This document shows positions 24,389 to 32,285 of a stretch of 64,000 nt of DNA, piece by piece. Source of the stretch: Candidatus Zhuqueibacterota bacterium. Its GTDB lineage: Bacteria; Zhuqueibacterota; Zhuqueibacteria; Residuimicrobiales; Krinioviventaceae. Position 1 is the stretch's first letter. Each line of letters opens with the position of its first letter. The notes beneath the pieces are model-generated. The model was not told the origin of the DNA. It saw only the letters and a list, made by a program, of their open reading frames with translations, and did no database searches. The position numbers and the translations under genes are program-made. Where the stretch lies: assembly GCA_016928775.1 (NCBI GenBank), contig JAFGKD010000019.1, positions 1-64,000 of the forward strand, given 5' to 3'.

Positions 24389-25462
24389 ATGAAAAACGTT
24401 CGGCAATATATACCCAGCGTGCTGCGACCGGAGGACGATTATTCGCCTCAATTTTCTTTGCAAGTCTTGCGAGGACTACTCTTTGCGTTTCTGTTGCTTT
24501 TGATTTTGGTGATTATTGGGACAACTGGCTATAGTATCATACTCAAAACAGATTTCCTCGAATCGCTTTATATGACAGTGATTACAATTTCGACTGTCGG
24601 ATTTCGTGAAGGAGCCGGATTGGCCACGTCCGTGACGGGCAAGGTGTTCACCATTTTTTTGATTTTTTCCGGACTTGCGATCGGCGGTTATGCAATCGGT
24701 ACCATAGCTGCATTTCTCACCGAAGGGCAGCTTTTAAAAGTTTTGAAGGAAAGTCGTATGGTGCGTGAAATTACCAACCTGCAAAATCATACTATTGTCT
24801 GTGGCTACGGTAAAATCGGCACAGAGGTGTGCGCCAGGCTTTTTGATTTGCAGGAGCCATTTATTGTTATTGATCAAAAGATTGAAAAGATCGATGAAGC
24901 TGTTGGCCTGGGCTATCTTGCGGTGGTTGGTGATGCTTCCGACGATGAAGTGCTCACCAAAGTGGGAGTTAAAAAAGCCAAGGCGCTTGTCAGCGCCATC
25001 ACAGATGATTCGGCCAACGTTTATCTTGTGCTCACTGCCCGGACACTCAACGAGAAGCTCTATATTGTTGCGCGCGGCACCGACGAAAAATCGCGCAAGA
25101 AACTCGAGCGCGTCGGCGCTAACCGGGTAGTGTCGCCATATGAGATCGGCGCGCGCCGTATGGCGGCTTATATTGTCAGGCCGGCGATCGTGGATTTTCT
25201 GGATGCTTTTTCGCCGGATACAAAATATGATTTGCATCTGGAACATATTGTACTTGGCAAATCAAGCGGTCTTGTCGGCAAAAAACTCAAGGAATCCAAT
25301 ATTCGCGAATTGACCCGGGGGGCGCTCGTCGTCGGCATGTGCAAAGAGAAAGACAAAATGGACATCAATCCGCCGGGAGATACAGTGTTGGAGGAAGGAA
25401 ATATCCTCCTGGCGATTGGGAGCAGCGAACAATTGGTCGCACTGCAGGGATTAGCCAGGTGA
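24389..25462 (+). CDS. RCK-type potassium channel-like protein with altered filter
   Basis: A 357-residue inner-membrane protein with two membrane helices (residues ~28-52 and ~88-112) around a pore loop. A TrkA-N/RCK nucleotide-binding domain follows ('IVCGYGKIGTEV', 'VIDQ', 'VVGDASDDEVL'; ~130-265), then a TrkA-C domain ('LVGKKLKESNIRELTRGALVVGM', ~280-357). The pore loop reads 'ITISTVGFREG': the signature GYG appears as GFR, so the second filter glycine is Arg. Related bacterial two-helix RCK proteins also vary here, so potassium selectivity is uncertain. It starts 12 bases after carB and overlaps the next gene by four bases. Confidence 0.88.
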   Translation: MKNVRQYIPSVLRPEDDYSPQFSLQVLRGLLFAFLLLLILVIIGTTGYSIILKTDFLESLYMTVITISTVGFREGAGLATSVTGKVFTIFLIFSGLAIGGYAIGTIAAFLTEGQLLKVLKESRMVREITNLQNHTIVCGYGKIGTEVCARLFDLQEPFIVIDQKIEKIDEAVGLGYLAVVGDASDDEVLTKVGVKKAKALVSAITDDSANVYLVLTARTLNEKLYIVARGTDEKSRKKLERVGANRVVSPYEIGARRMAAYIVRPAIVDFLDAFSPDTKYDLHLEHIVLGKSSGLVGKKLKESNIRELTRGALVVGMCKEKDKMDINPPGDTVLEEGNILLAIGSSEQLVALQGLAR

Positions 25463-25872
25463 TCGGATTTAAAACAAAAGGCGAGCCGCTCGCCATATAT
25501 CGACGTGTTTGTTTTGTCACCTCCTCTGTTGCTTTGGCTTTGGCCTTTTTGTCGAAATATTATAGCGGACCGCATTTTCGTTTTGCCGATGCCTATCTCG
25601 GAGATTTATTCATTGTTATATGTCTTTATTTTATCCTTGCGGGCAGTTACATCAACCTGGGTATTATGCAAAAATTTATCGTCATTATGGCGATTGCATG
25701 TTTTGTCGAGCTGTTTCAATGGACAAAGCTCCCGGCGCAGTTGAATCTGCCTGAGCCTTTTGTCTTTATTCTGGGAACGAGTTTTGATCCACTTGATTTC
25801 GTCTTTTATGGGATGGGATTGACTATTGCTGTTTTGCTGGACAAGGCGTTTGTTCGGCAGTGGAGTGGTTGA
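25459..25872 (+). CDS. DUF2809 family membrane protein
   Basis: A 137-residue protein with about four membrane segments. The GTG start at 25459 overlaps the TGA of the channel gene (GTGA); the longer ORF in the track runs far into that gene and is not used. Family-like features are an early 'LSKYYSGP', then 'DAYLGDLFIVICLYF', 'ACFVELFQW' and a closing 'LGTSFDPLDFVFYGMG', which match the DUF2809 pattern as I recall it. The function of that family is not known. Translational coupling to the channel-like gene suggests co-expression only. Confidence 0.78.
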   Translation: MIGFKTKGEPLAIYRRVCFVTSSVALALAFLSKYYSGPHFRFADAYLGDLFIVICLYFILAGSYINLGIMQKFIVIMAIACFVELFQWTKLPAQLNLPEPFVFILGTSFDPLDFVFYGMGLTIAVLLDKAFVRQWSG

Positions 25873-25873
25873 A

Positions 25874-26635
25874 ATGTCTTTTTTTGATGATGAGTTTTTG
25901 AACATCGCACATCGAGGGGCTTCCGGCCACGCGCCGGAGAATACCATGGTGGCCTTTCAAAAAGCAATTGAATTGGGCGCGGACGCGGTGGAGTGTGACG
26001 TGCAATTGACCAGAGATGGGATTCCGGTCATTCTGCACGATTACACCCTGGAGCGAACAACGAACGGCGCCGGTTTTGTCCTCGAGAAATCGCTCAGAAA
26101 GATAAAAAAAGTTGATGCTGGCGTTTGGTACAGCTCGGCATTCAAGGGCGCGACAATCCCGACATTAGCCGAGCTGCTGAGTTTTATGCAGGGTAAGCTG
26201 TTAGTGAATATCGAGCTCAAACGGACGCCTGATCCGATGCAATTGATCCAGAGAGTGCTCCATCTTGTCGAACAATTTAATATAGTTCAGGCCTGTCTGA
26301 TAACATCCTTTGATGAAAAAGCCCTTTACGTTGTGAAGGACATGCTGCCAGCGTGTCGAACCGGTCTTTTGGCGAAAAAACTCACGCATCTTTTGTGGTC
26401 AGGACCGTGGTCTTTTGTTTTATTGAGAAATGATATAGTGAATGTTGAGACGATCGAGCGAGCTGTCGAGCATGAGAAAAAGATCATCGCCTGGACGGTG
26501 AATGCCAAAGAGGACATGCAGAGGCTGTTTGATCTTGGCGTTGGTCGGATCATCACCGATTATCCGGATATCTACTCGAGTGTGCGAAAAAGCGATGTCC
26601 TTTTTGGCAAAAATAACTTGACTCAAAGCAAATAA
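25874..26635 (+). CDS. glycerophosphodiester phosphodiesterase
   Basis: A 253-residue cytosolic enzyme (no signal peptide) of the TIM-barrel GDPD family, which splits glycerophosphodiesters into glycerol-3-phosphate and an alcohol. Visible motifs are 'AHRGASGHAPENT' (catalytic His and metal site), 'VECDVQLTRDGIPVILHD' (Glu/Asp metal ligands and second His), 'NIELK', and the terminal 'VGRIITDYPD'. The ATG at 25874 is chosen because it lies one base after the DUF2809 stop and has 'GGAG' upstream; the track start at 25826 lies inside DUF2809. Confidence 0.93.
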   Translation: MSFFDDEFLNIAHRGASGHAPENTMVAFQKAIELGADAVECDVQLTRDGIPVILHDYTLERTTNGAGFVLEKSLRKIKKVDAGVWYSSAFKGATIPTLAELLSFMQGKLLVNIELKRTPDPMQLIQRVLHLVEQFNIVQACLITSFDEKALYVVKDMLPACRTGLLAKKLTHLLWSGPWSFVLLRNDIVNVETIERAVEHEKKIIAWTVNAKEDMQRLFDLGVGRIITDYPDIYSSVRKSDVLFGKNNLTQSK

Positions 26636-26686
26636 TTTTCTATATTTTTCGGCTTTGTGGTTGAGCTGAGACCGAAAGCCAAGATG

Positions 26687-26759
26687 GTGGGCGTAGCTCA
26701 GTTGGTAGAGCCCCAGGTTGTGGCCCTGGTGGTCGCGGGTTCAAGTCCCGTCGCTCACC
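26687..26759 (+). tRNA. tRNA-His (GTG)
   Basis: A 73-base cloverleaf: acceptor GTGGGCG / CGCTCAC, D arm 'AGCTCAGTTGGTAGAGC', anticodon loop TTGTGGC (GTG), T loop 'GGGTTCAAGTCCC'. C73 with a G at position -1 is the His identity feature. The 3' CCA is not encoded. Confidence 0.95.
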
Positions 26760-26779
26760 CACAAGAAAACACCAAAAGA

Positions 26780-26851
26780 GTCCCGTTCGTCTAGTGGTTA
26801 GGACTCAGGATTTTCATTCCTGCAACAGGGGTTCGACTCCCCTACGGGATG
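26780..26851 (+). tRNA. tRNA-Glu (TTC)
   Basis: A 72-base cloverleaf: acceptor GTCCCGT / ACGGGAT, anticodon stem CAGGA / TCCTG with loop TTTTCAT (TTC), T arm 'GGGGTTCGACTCCCC', discriminator G. CCA is not encoded. It is probably co-transcribed with tRNA-His 20 bases upstream. Confidence 0.95.
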
Positions 26852-26860
26852 CCCTAAGTG

Positions 26861-26895
26861 AAAGACCGTCAATTTTGGCGGTCTTTTTCTGTTTT
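26861..26895 (+). terminator. rho-independent terminator after the tRNA pair
   Basis: Stem AAAGACCG / CGGTCTTT (26861-26868 with 26879-26886) followed by TTCTGTTTT. Confidence 0.8.
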
Positions 26896-27001
26896 ATCCC
26901 ACCTAAATTATTGATATTACTTGTAAGTAATTCTGTTTATTTTATTTTCATAGCTACTTTTTGTTTTGCTGTGCAGTATCAAACTCTAGTTGAAAAAGCT
27001 A

Positions 27002-27044
27002 TCGCCACAAGAGCAAGCAATAACGCTCTTGTGGCGAATTTTTT
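27002..27044. terminator. strong hairpin terminator, possibly bidirectional
   Basis: Perfect 13-base stem TCGCCACAAGAGC / GCTCTTGTGGCGA with a 10-base loop. On the plus strand it is followed by ATTTTTT; on the minus strand by 'TAGCTTTTT'. It sits between the tRNA genes and the 3' end of the convergent secreted-protein gene, so it may serve both. Confidence 0.75.
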
Positions 27045-27121
27045 ACGGTGGGAATAGCGGCTAAAGTATTTGAGTTGCCATTATTCAGCTTTGGCTTCAC
27101 CCAAAATAGTCCACCAGTGTA

Positions 27122-28219
27122 CTATCGTAAAAGAGTCATTTTTCGGGTGAACACCTGAGATCCTGCCTGTAATTGATAGAGATAAACGCCACTGCTGAGT
27201 TGTGAGCCGTCGAACGGAATGGAATAGACGCCACTATTTTGAACCTCATTCACGAGCGTGTTCACTTTTTGTCCGCTGAGGCTATAGATCGTTACATTGA
27301 TATGACCAGCCTTTGCGAGTGAATAGTTTATCATTGTCGTCGGGTTAAAAGGATTGGGATAGTTTTGAGCCAGTTCAAATTGCACTGGCGTTTGCACGGG
27401 TTGGGTTGCAACTCCTGTCGCTGGTGGCGTATAATCAACCGAATTCGTGTCAACGCCGGTGATCGCATTCGCAGTCGACAAATTGACTTTGTTACCTTCG
27501 AGAAATGTGACAGTGCCGTGTTTTTGCGGATCACTCCAAACCGTATCGTCCATGTCGGACCCCCAGCGTAACGCAAAATCACGCACTCCTGCATCATTGT
27601 CATGCAGATTGACTGCTAATCCCATGATACCGCCAATGCGAACATCGACATATTTTTCCGCGCGCACAATCACGTCAAAAGGCAGGCGGAATTCAAGATT
27701 ATAGCCGTAGCGCGTGTCGGTCAATACTTCCTTGCGAGCGTAATCTTCGCCCTCAACTGGCTCCCATGCTTCATCGAGCTCGGCGCCTTTAATCAGATTG
27801 TCAACGCCATCCGGCACTTCTGCGTCGGCTTCACCCCAGGCGGTGAGGCGAACAGCGGCAACACCCGATGTTGATTCCATCAAGGGATCCGGATCAATTT
27901 TTAATTCTATACAGTCATTCTCATAAGTTGTGCTGCTATTAACATTAATGAGCTCGTCCGTTACTTCAGCATAACAATAAAAATAAGACGAATCCCAGGA
28001 AAACCAGACGAGCCCAGAACAGTCAAACTCGTCATCCGGGGAACCTGATCCACTACCCACCCCTAGTGAAGCTGGTGAGAGATAGATATAGCCATCAGCG
28101 GGGCCAGTCAGTGCGTTGTAAAAATCATCTCGTTCAGCATCCATGGTGATGTCGAGAGCGAAAATAGGACCTGTAGATAAAACGATAATACTTAATAATA
28201 ATAGTAATGCATTTTTCAT
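27122..28219 (-). CDS. secreted CBM9-like sugar-binding protein with sorting domain
   Basis: A 365-residue exported protein. The ATG at 28219 is chosen over the track start because it has 'AAGGA' seven bases upstream and directly begins a clean signal peptide (MKNALLLLLSIIVLSTGPIFA). Residues ~25-250 look like a carbohydrate-binding family 9 beta-sandwich ('FDCSGLVWFSWDSSYFYCYAEV', 'NDCIELKIDPDP', 'YNLEFRLPFD', 'ALRWGSD'). The C-terminus is the sorting domain 'QNYPNPFNPTTMINYSL...FTRKMTLLR'. It probably binds a polysaccharide at the surface; no catalytic domain is attached. It is transcribed alone, away from the polysaccharide locus. Confidence 0.8.
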   Translation of the reverse strand: MKNALLLLLSIIVLSTGPIFALDITMDAERDDFYNALTGPADGYIYLSPASLGVGSGSGSPDDEFDCSGLVWFSWDSSYFYCYAEVTDELINVNSSTTYENDCIELKIDPDPLMESTSGVAAVRLTAWGEADAEVPDGVDNLIKGAELDEAWEPVEGEDYARKEVLTDTRYGYNLEFRLPFDVIVRAEKYVDVRIGGIMGLAVNLHDNDAGVRDFALRWGSDMDDTVWSDPQKHGTVTFLEGNKVNLSTANAITGVDTNSVDYTPPATGVATQPVQTPVQFELAQNYPNPFNPTTMINYSLAKAGHINVTIYSLSGQKVNTLVNEVQNSGVYSIPFDGSQLSSGVYLYQLQAGSQVFTRKMTLLR

Positions 28220-28976
28220 GATTTTTTCCTTACTGTTTGTACATTTTTCTTTTTTTCTTTTTAATAAAAACATGGAAAAACGAAATATACTTTCAGGTTA
28301 TGCTACCTCCTTTCTTATTATCATCCAATTTTTTCCCACATGACATCAGGTTATGAATTTGTTTTTCGCTCATTAAAAACAGAGGAACTGCTTGAAGATG
28401 ATCGAAGGTTTAGTGCTAGCAAATTTCAAAAATATAATCTACACATTATAAGATATTCAATGTACAATGTCAAGTTTAAATTTTAAGCCGGGAGATAGAG
28501 GCTCGCGGTTCGAAATATCCGCTTATGATGAACAAAATAAAATAACGGGAACAAATTTTACCATAACATTGTTTCAAAATTCAGGTGGGCAACCTCAGTT
28601 TTTGCATCCCTTTTTACGCATCTCATTGAGACATAGTTTGATTAGTCGTAAACGTTTCCTTTATAGTGACGGATTCGAAGGTATAATTGTATAACGAAAA
28701 ATAAAGGAGGTGCAGTCAAACTCATACATCATGCTCATGAAGCATCCGGCACCACCATTATATGATGCAGCATTAGGAATTGCAGATTATAGATAACGGC
28801 AAATCGAATTGGAGTACGGTAGTTGGGGTACCGAATCTGATTGTAAAAAGACACTCGCTCTCCACGCTCATGATCATTCCCTGCACAACTGGATCAATTC
28901 CCATTGTTACCTCAAAATGTGTCATGCTATTGAGACATATGATGTCGATAGTACGCTGACGCACAAAGACCAAACA
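28220..28976. other. 757-base divergent region before the polysaccharide locus
   Basis: Separates the CBM9-like gene (minus) from the Wza-like gene (plus). A TATAAT lies at 28433-28438 without a clear -35. A strong Shine-Dalgarno-like 'AAAGGAGGTG' occurs near 28702, followed by a 28-codon frame from the GTG within it (or 21 codons from ATG at 28731); spacing is poor, so translation is doubtful. The 75-aa ORF at 28467 has no support. A long leader for the polysaccharide operon is plausible. Confidence 0.5.
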
Positions 28977-29726
28977 ATGAAGAGCCGCGCTTACATACTT
29001 TTTGCAGCAGTTTGGCTGCTCAACCACACGGGATGTTCTACCCATACGCGACTAAAGTATCAACAAGAGTCGTACAGCCAGGTCGAGGTGTCAACTGCTG
29101 AAACGAAAAAGGGATCATCGAATGGAGTGTATACTCTTGGTATCGATGATGTTGTTGAAATAAAGTTTTTCGATAATGAACAGTTCAACGAAGTGCTGCG
29201 CGTCCGTCCCGATGGACGGATCAGTCTGGCTAAAGTGGGCGACATATTTGTGCATGGTTTAACACCCGTCCAGTTGGATAGCATCATTACGTCCTGTTAT
29301 GCAAAAATTATTCAAACGCCTGACGTGACCGTCATTGTTCGTGAGTTTGGAACTCGTCAGATATTTGTCCTGGGCCAGGTCAATGCACCGGGTGGCTATC
29401 CCGTTGATAGAAATATGACCCTGCTGCACATTCTTGCTGCAGCCGGCGGTCTCAAAGACACAGCAGAGCCCAGGAGTATTATGATATTACGACGAAAAAG
29501 TCGCAGTGTACTCGCCGCCTATAAAATAGATGTGACACAAACTTTTAAACAAACACAATATGATGCAATGAACGCTGATCCGTTTGTTTATTCGATGGAT
29601 ATTATTTATGTCCCTAAGACATATATTGCCAGCGCCAGTACTTTCTTGCGACAAATCTATGATATATTATTACCTCCATTTGATGTCTACTTGAGAGCGT
29701 TGTGGTACAGTGAGCTGACGCGGTGA
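28977..29726 (+). CDS. polysaccharide export lipoprotein, Wza-like
   Basis: A 249-residue protein predicted to form the outer-membrane exit pore for the polysaccharide. The ATG at 28977 is used instead of the track start (28809) because it begins a lipoprotein-like signal (MKSRAYILFAAVWLLNHTGC). The poly-export domain opens 'YTLGIDDVVEIKFFDNEQFNEVLRVRPDGRI'. One SLBB-like segment follows ('GTRQIFVLGQVNAPGGYPVDRNMTLLHILAAAGG'). It is shorter than E. coli Wza (~380) and resembles the compact exporters of FCB and delta-type bacteria. It is the first gene of the locus. Confidence 0.88.
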   Translation: MKSRAYILFAAVWLLNHTGCSTHTRLKYQQESYSQVEVSTAETKKGSSNGVYTLGIDDVVEIKFFDNEQFNEVLRVRPDGRISLAKVGDIFVHGLTPVQLDSIITSCYAKIIQTPDVTVIVREFGTRQIFVLGQVNAPGGYPVDRNMTLLHILAAAGGLKDTAEPRSIMILRRKSRSVLAAYKIDVTQTFKQTQYDAMNADPFVYSMDIIYVPKTYIASASTFLRQIYDILLPPFDVYLRALWYSELTR

Positions 29727-29826
29727 TCGGTTTTCGATTAGGCTATATGTTTTCGTTAAAGTTTTAATAATTTTTTCATTACAGTTAGAGCCATTCACTT
29801 TAATCACAGTCATTCATGTAAGTGAG

Positions 29827-31374
29827 ATGGCGAAGCAGTATCCAAATAACCTGTCTGTGGTGGCAAAGAACTTGATTATGAACAGTGCCGAGGCGCGCGC
29901 ATCAATGTCGTTGCTTCATATTGTCACGATTATTTTCAAGCACAAATGGATCATCATATCCTTTTTTTGCGTCATCGTGTGTGTTGTGACGCTTGGAAGT
30001 GTGCGACAAACCGACATATTTCGCGCCAGTGCCAAATTTATGGTTGAAAAGGAAGTTGATCGTGAAAAAGCATTGCTGTTTCAGGTCAGTGTACCTTCGA
30101 CCTATGAAAAATATGACTGGATCACATCCGAAATTGAAATTATCAAAAGCTATCCGGTCGCCTTGCGTGTGGTCAAAGCTTTGCAGTTGAACAAGCGGCG
30201 CTCTGCGAACCATCCAGACGATGCCCCCGATCCTGACCTCGAAATTGAAAAGTCCATAAAAACTTTTCGGAACAATGTGCAAATTGACGTTGCCAAGAAT
30301 AGCAATGTGATCGAAATTGGCTACAAAGACACGGATCCTGTTTTAGCGACACGGGTGGTGAATGCGATCATAGAGCATTATATGTCGTATCGTTCGGAGC
30401 TATATGATGAATCCGAGACCTATAATTTCTTTGAAGAACAGATGCAAATTACCGATAAAAAGCTGCGTGAGCTCGAACATGATCAATCTGAATTCAAGAA
30501 AAATTCGGAAATGATATCTCTGGAAACGCAGAAAAATATATTGCTTGAGCGATTGACGGATTTTGAAAAAAGGTTGACAGACATACGGACAAAACGCCGA
30601 CAAAAAGCGGCGACGCTCAATGTCATGAAAGATCAACTTGCGCATGCAGATATTGTAAAAATGCCGGTGATTGAATCGAGCGATAATTCGGCGCACTGGG
30701 CACACATCATCAAATTGCGCGATGAGCTCCTTGACCTTGAATTGCAGCGCGAAATTGTCTTGCAAAAATTTACCCCGGAGTATCAGGAGGCAATCAATCT
30801 GGAGCAACAAATAAACGCCACGCGCGAAAAGATCGACAGTGAGATGAAACAAATAATCGAGATGGAAGAGATAAATATTCTCTCTTTAATTGCAGAAGAA
30901 AATGTCCTCAAACAATCGGTCGTTAATACCAGCAATGAAATCAGGGATTTGGCGCAAAAAGAATATGAATATTCTCAAATTAGCCGGGGAATTGAGGATA
31001 ATCGCGAAATATACTCAATGCTGCTCAAGCAACGAGAAGAAGCGAGAATCTCGCTGGCAAAGTTGCAAAAAGGCGTGCGGGTAAAAATCATCAGTCCTGC
31101 TGTTGTCCCGATTCATCCAATAAATCCACGCACGCGACTCAAAATTGCTGTTGCTATTGTTCTCGGACTTGTATGTGGATTGGGTTTTGCCTTTCTGTGG
31201 GAATACTTTGATCATACTTTTACGTTCCCGGACGACGTTGAGCTGTATACCGGACTCGCCTTGCTTGGTTCGGTGCGTGACTTGAAAATACCACAAAATG
31301 ACGATACGACGCCAGAGATGATACATCATAAAAAATATGAGTTGGAAAAATTACAGGATGAGATAATTACATGA
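29827..31374 (+). CDS. Wzz/GumC-like polysaccharide co-polymerase
   Basis: A 515-residue inner-membrane protein controlling chain length and export. TM1 is at residues ~38-58, followed by a Wzz-type periplasmic start ('FRASAKFMVEKEVD'). A long coiled coil spans ~190-385. TM2 lies near 440-460 ('IAVAIVLGLVCGLGFAFLWEYFD'), and the cytosolic tail is short. The proline-rich stretch before TM2 ('SPAVVPIHPINPRTRL') is typical of the family. The kinase domain of Wzc-type proteins is absent here and encoded separately by the next gene, which overlaps by four bases. Confidence 0.9.
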   Translation: MAKQYPNNLSVVAKNLIMNSAEARASMSLLHIVTIIFKHKWIIISFFCVIVCVVTLGSVRQTDIFRASAKFMVEKEVDREKALLFQVSVPSTYEKYDWITSEIEIIKSYPVALRVVKALQLNKRRSANHPDDAPDPDLEIEKSIKTFRNNVQIDVAKNSNVIEIGYKDTDPVLATRVVNAIIEHYMSYRSELYDESETYNFFEEQMQITDKKLRELEHDQSEFKKNSEMISLETQKNILLERLTDFEKRLTDIRTKRRQKAATLNVMKDQLAHADIVKMPVIESSDNSAHWAHIIKLRDELLDLELQREIVLQKFTPEYQEAINLEQQINATREKIDSEMKQIIEMEEINILSLIAEENVLKQSVVNTSNEIRDLAQKEYEYSQISRGIEDNREIYSMLLKQREEARISLAKLQKGVRVKIISPAVVPIHPINPRTRLKIAVAIVLGLVCGLGFAFLWEYFDHTFTFPDDVELYTGLALLGSVRDLKIPQNDDTTPEMIHHKKYELEKLQDEIIT

Positions 31375-32219
31375 ATTCGTCTATTAAAAATCGGCGCGCT
31401 ATACATGTGGTGCCACAGCCACTAGCTTTTCCGATCGCTCGGCAACATGACTACTATGAAGAAGCCCCCCAAATTTTAGGCAAAACGGCGAAAGTTCCAC
31501 AGTTGCTGAAGGAATTGCCTGATGGCGTCATTTATGATTTTCAACGAATTTTGGAGAACATTTTGTCGCTGCGGCAGACGAAAAAGAGTCAGATCATTGG
31601 TATAACCTCGGCAAACTCGCATGAAGGGACATCAACCGTTGCTGCTATACTCTCCCTGTTGGCCGCCGCACGACAACACAGCTATTTTCGGGTGATGAAA
31701 AATAGAGATGAAAACCGGGCATTTTCAAAGCTAAAAGTCAAAATTCATATCCAAAACATATTGCTGATCGACGCACAGCTTAAAAATCCGACTCTGCACA
31801 AACTGCTTGGCGTTGATCTGCACCCAGGCCTCAATGATGTTCTGGAATCAAAAGTGATTCTGAAAGACAGCGTGAGAAGCATTGCCAACTCGCAGTTGAA
31901 ATTTATTCCCACGGGCAATCCAACCGATGCGCCCCTGTTTCATCTCTATTTTGATGATTTGGAGAGGTTGCTGAAAAGAATGCGACCCTATTTGCATTTT
32001 ATCTTTGTCGATATTCCACCGTTACTGGAATATGCAGAAGGGATAACCCTGAGCAAACTGTGTGACGGTATTATATTGATCATTAAAAGCACGCATACCC
32101 GCTGGGAAGCCGTGCGCGAAGCAAAAAATCTGCTGGAAAAAGCACATATAAATATTTTAGGGACAGTTCTCAATGCAAAAAAGTCTTATGTCCCTAATTG
32201 GCTCGTTCATCGTTTATAG
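31371..32219 (+). CDS. BY-kinase-like (CpsD/CapB fold) protein with degenerate P-loop
   Basis: A 282-residue cytosolic MinD/ParA-fold protein of the bacterial tyrosine kinase type. Expected motifs are recognisable but altered: Walker A is 'SANSHEGTST' (residues 80-89) instead of a GEGKST-type loop, so the key Lys is Thr. Walker A' is 'LLIDAQLKNP' with Asp to Gln and Arg to Lys changes. Walker B 'FIFVDIPP' is kept. There is no C-terminal tyrosine cluster. A ~25-residue insert follows the first helix. It may be a non-catalytic partner of the Wzz-like protein. Related EGTST-type proteins may exist in other polysaccharide loci, so it is probably a subclass rather than a broken gene. Confidence 0.83.
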   Translation: MNSSIKNRRAIHVVPQPLAFPIARQHDYYEEAPQILGKTAKVPQLLKELPDGVIYDFQRILENILSLRQTKKSQIIGITSANSHEGTSTVAAILSLLAAARQHSYFRVMKNRDENRAFSKLKVKIHIQNILLIDAQLKNPTLHKLLGVDLHPGLNDVLESKVILKDSVRSIANSQLKFIPTGNPTDAPLFHLYFDDLERLLKRMRPYLHFIFVDIPPLLEYAEGITLSKLCDGIILIIKSTHTRWEAVREAKNLLEKAHINILGTVLNAKKSYVPNWLVHRL

Positions 32220-32285
32220 TTCTTTTGGGGTTGCGGTGTGGTGTAAGGGTGGAAAGGAAAGATAAACCCAACCCGGTACCACGCT

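Noticed and set aside
28467-28694. 75-aa ORF in the leader of the polysaccharide locus
   Set aside because: No ribosome site, no recognisable sequence features, and composition unlike the neighbouring genes.
28805-28840. ops/JUMPStart element (GGCGGTAG) before the locus
   Set aside because: Only 'ACGGTAG' is present and the rest of the consensus is missing.
28809-28976. N-terminal extension of the Wza-like protein
   Set aside because: The extension is not hydrophobic and would hide the lipoprotein signal that starts at 28977.
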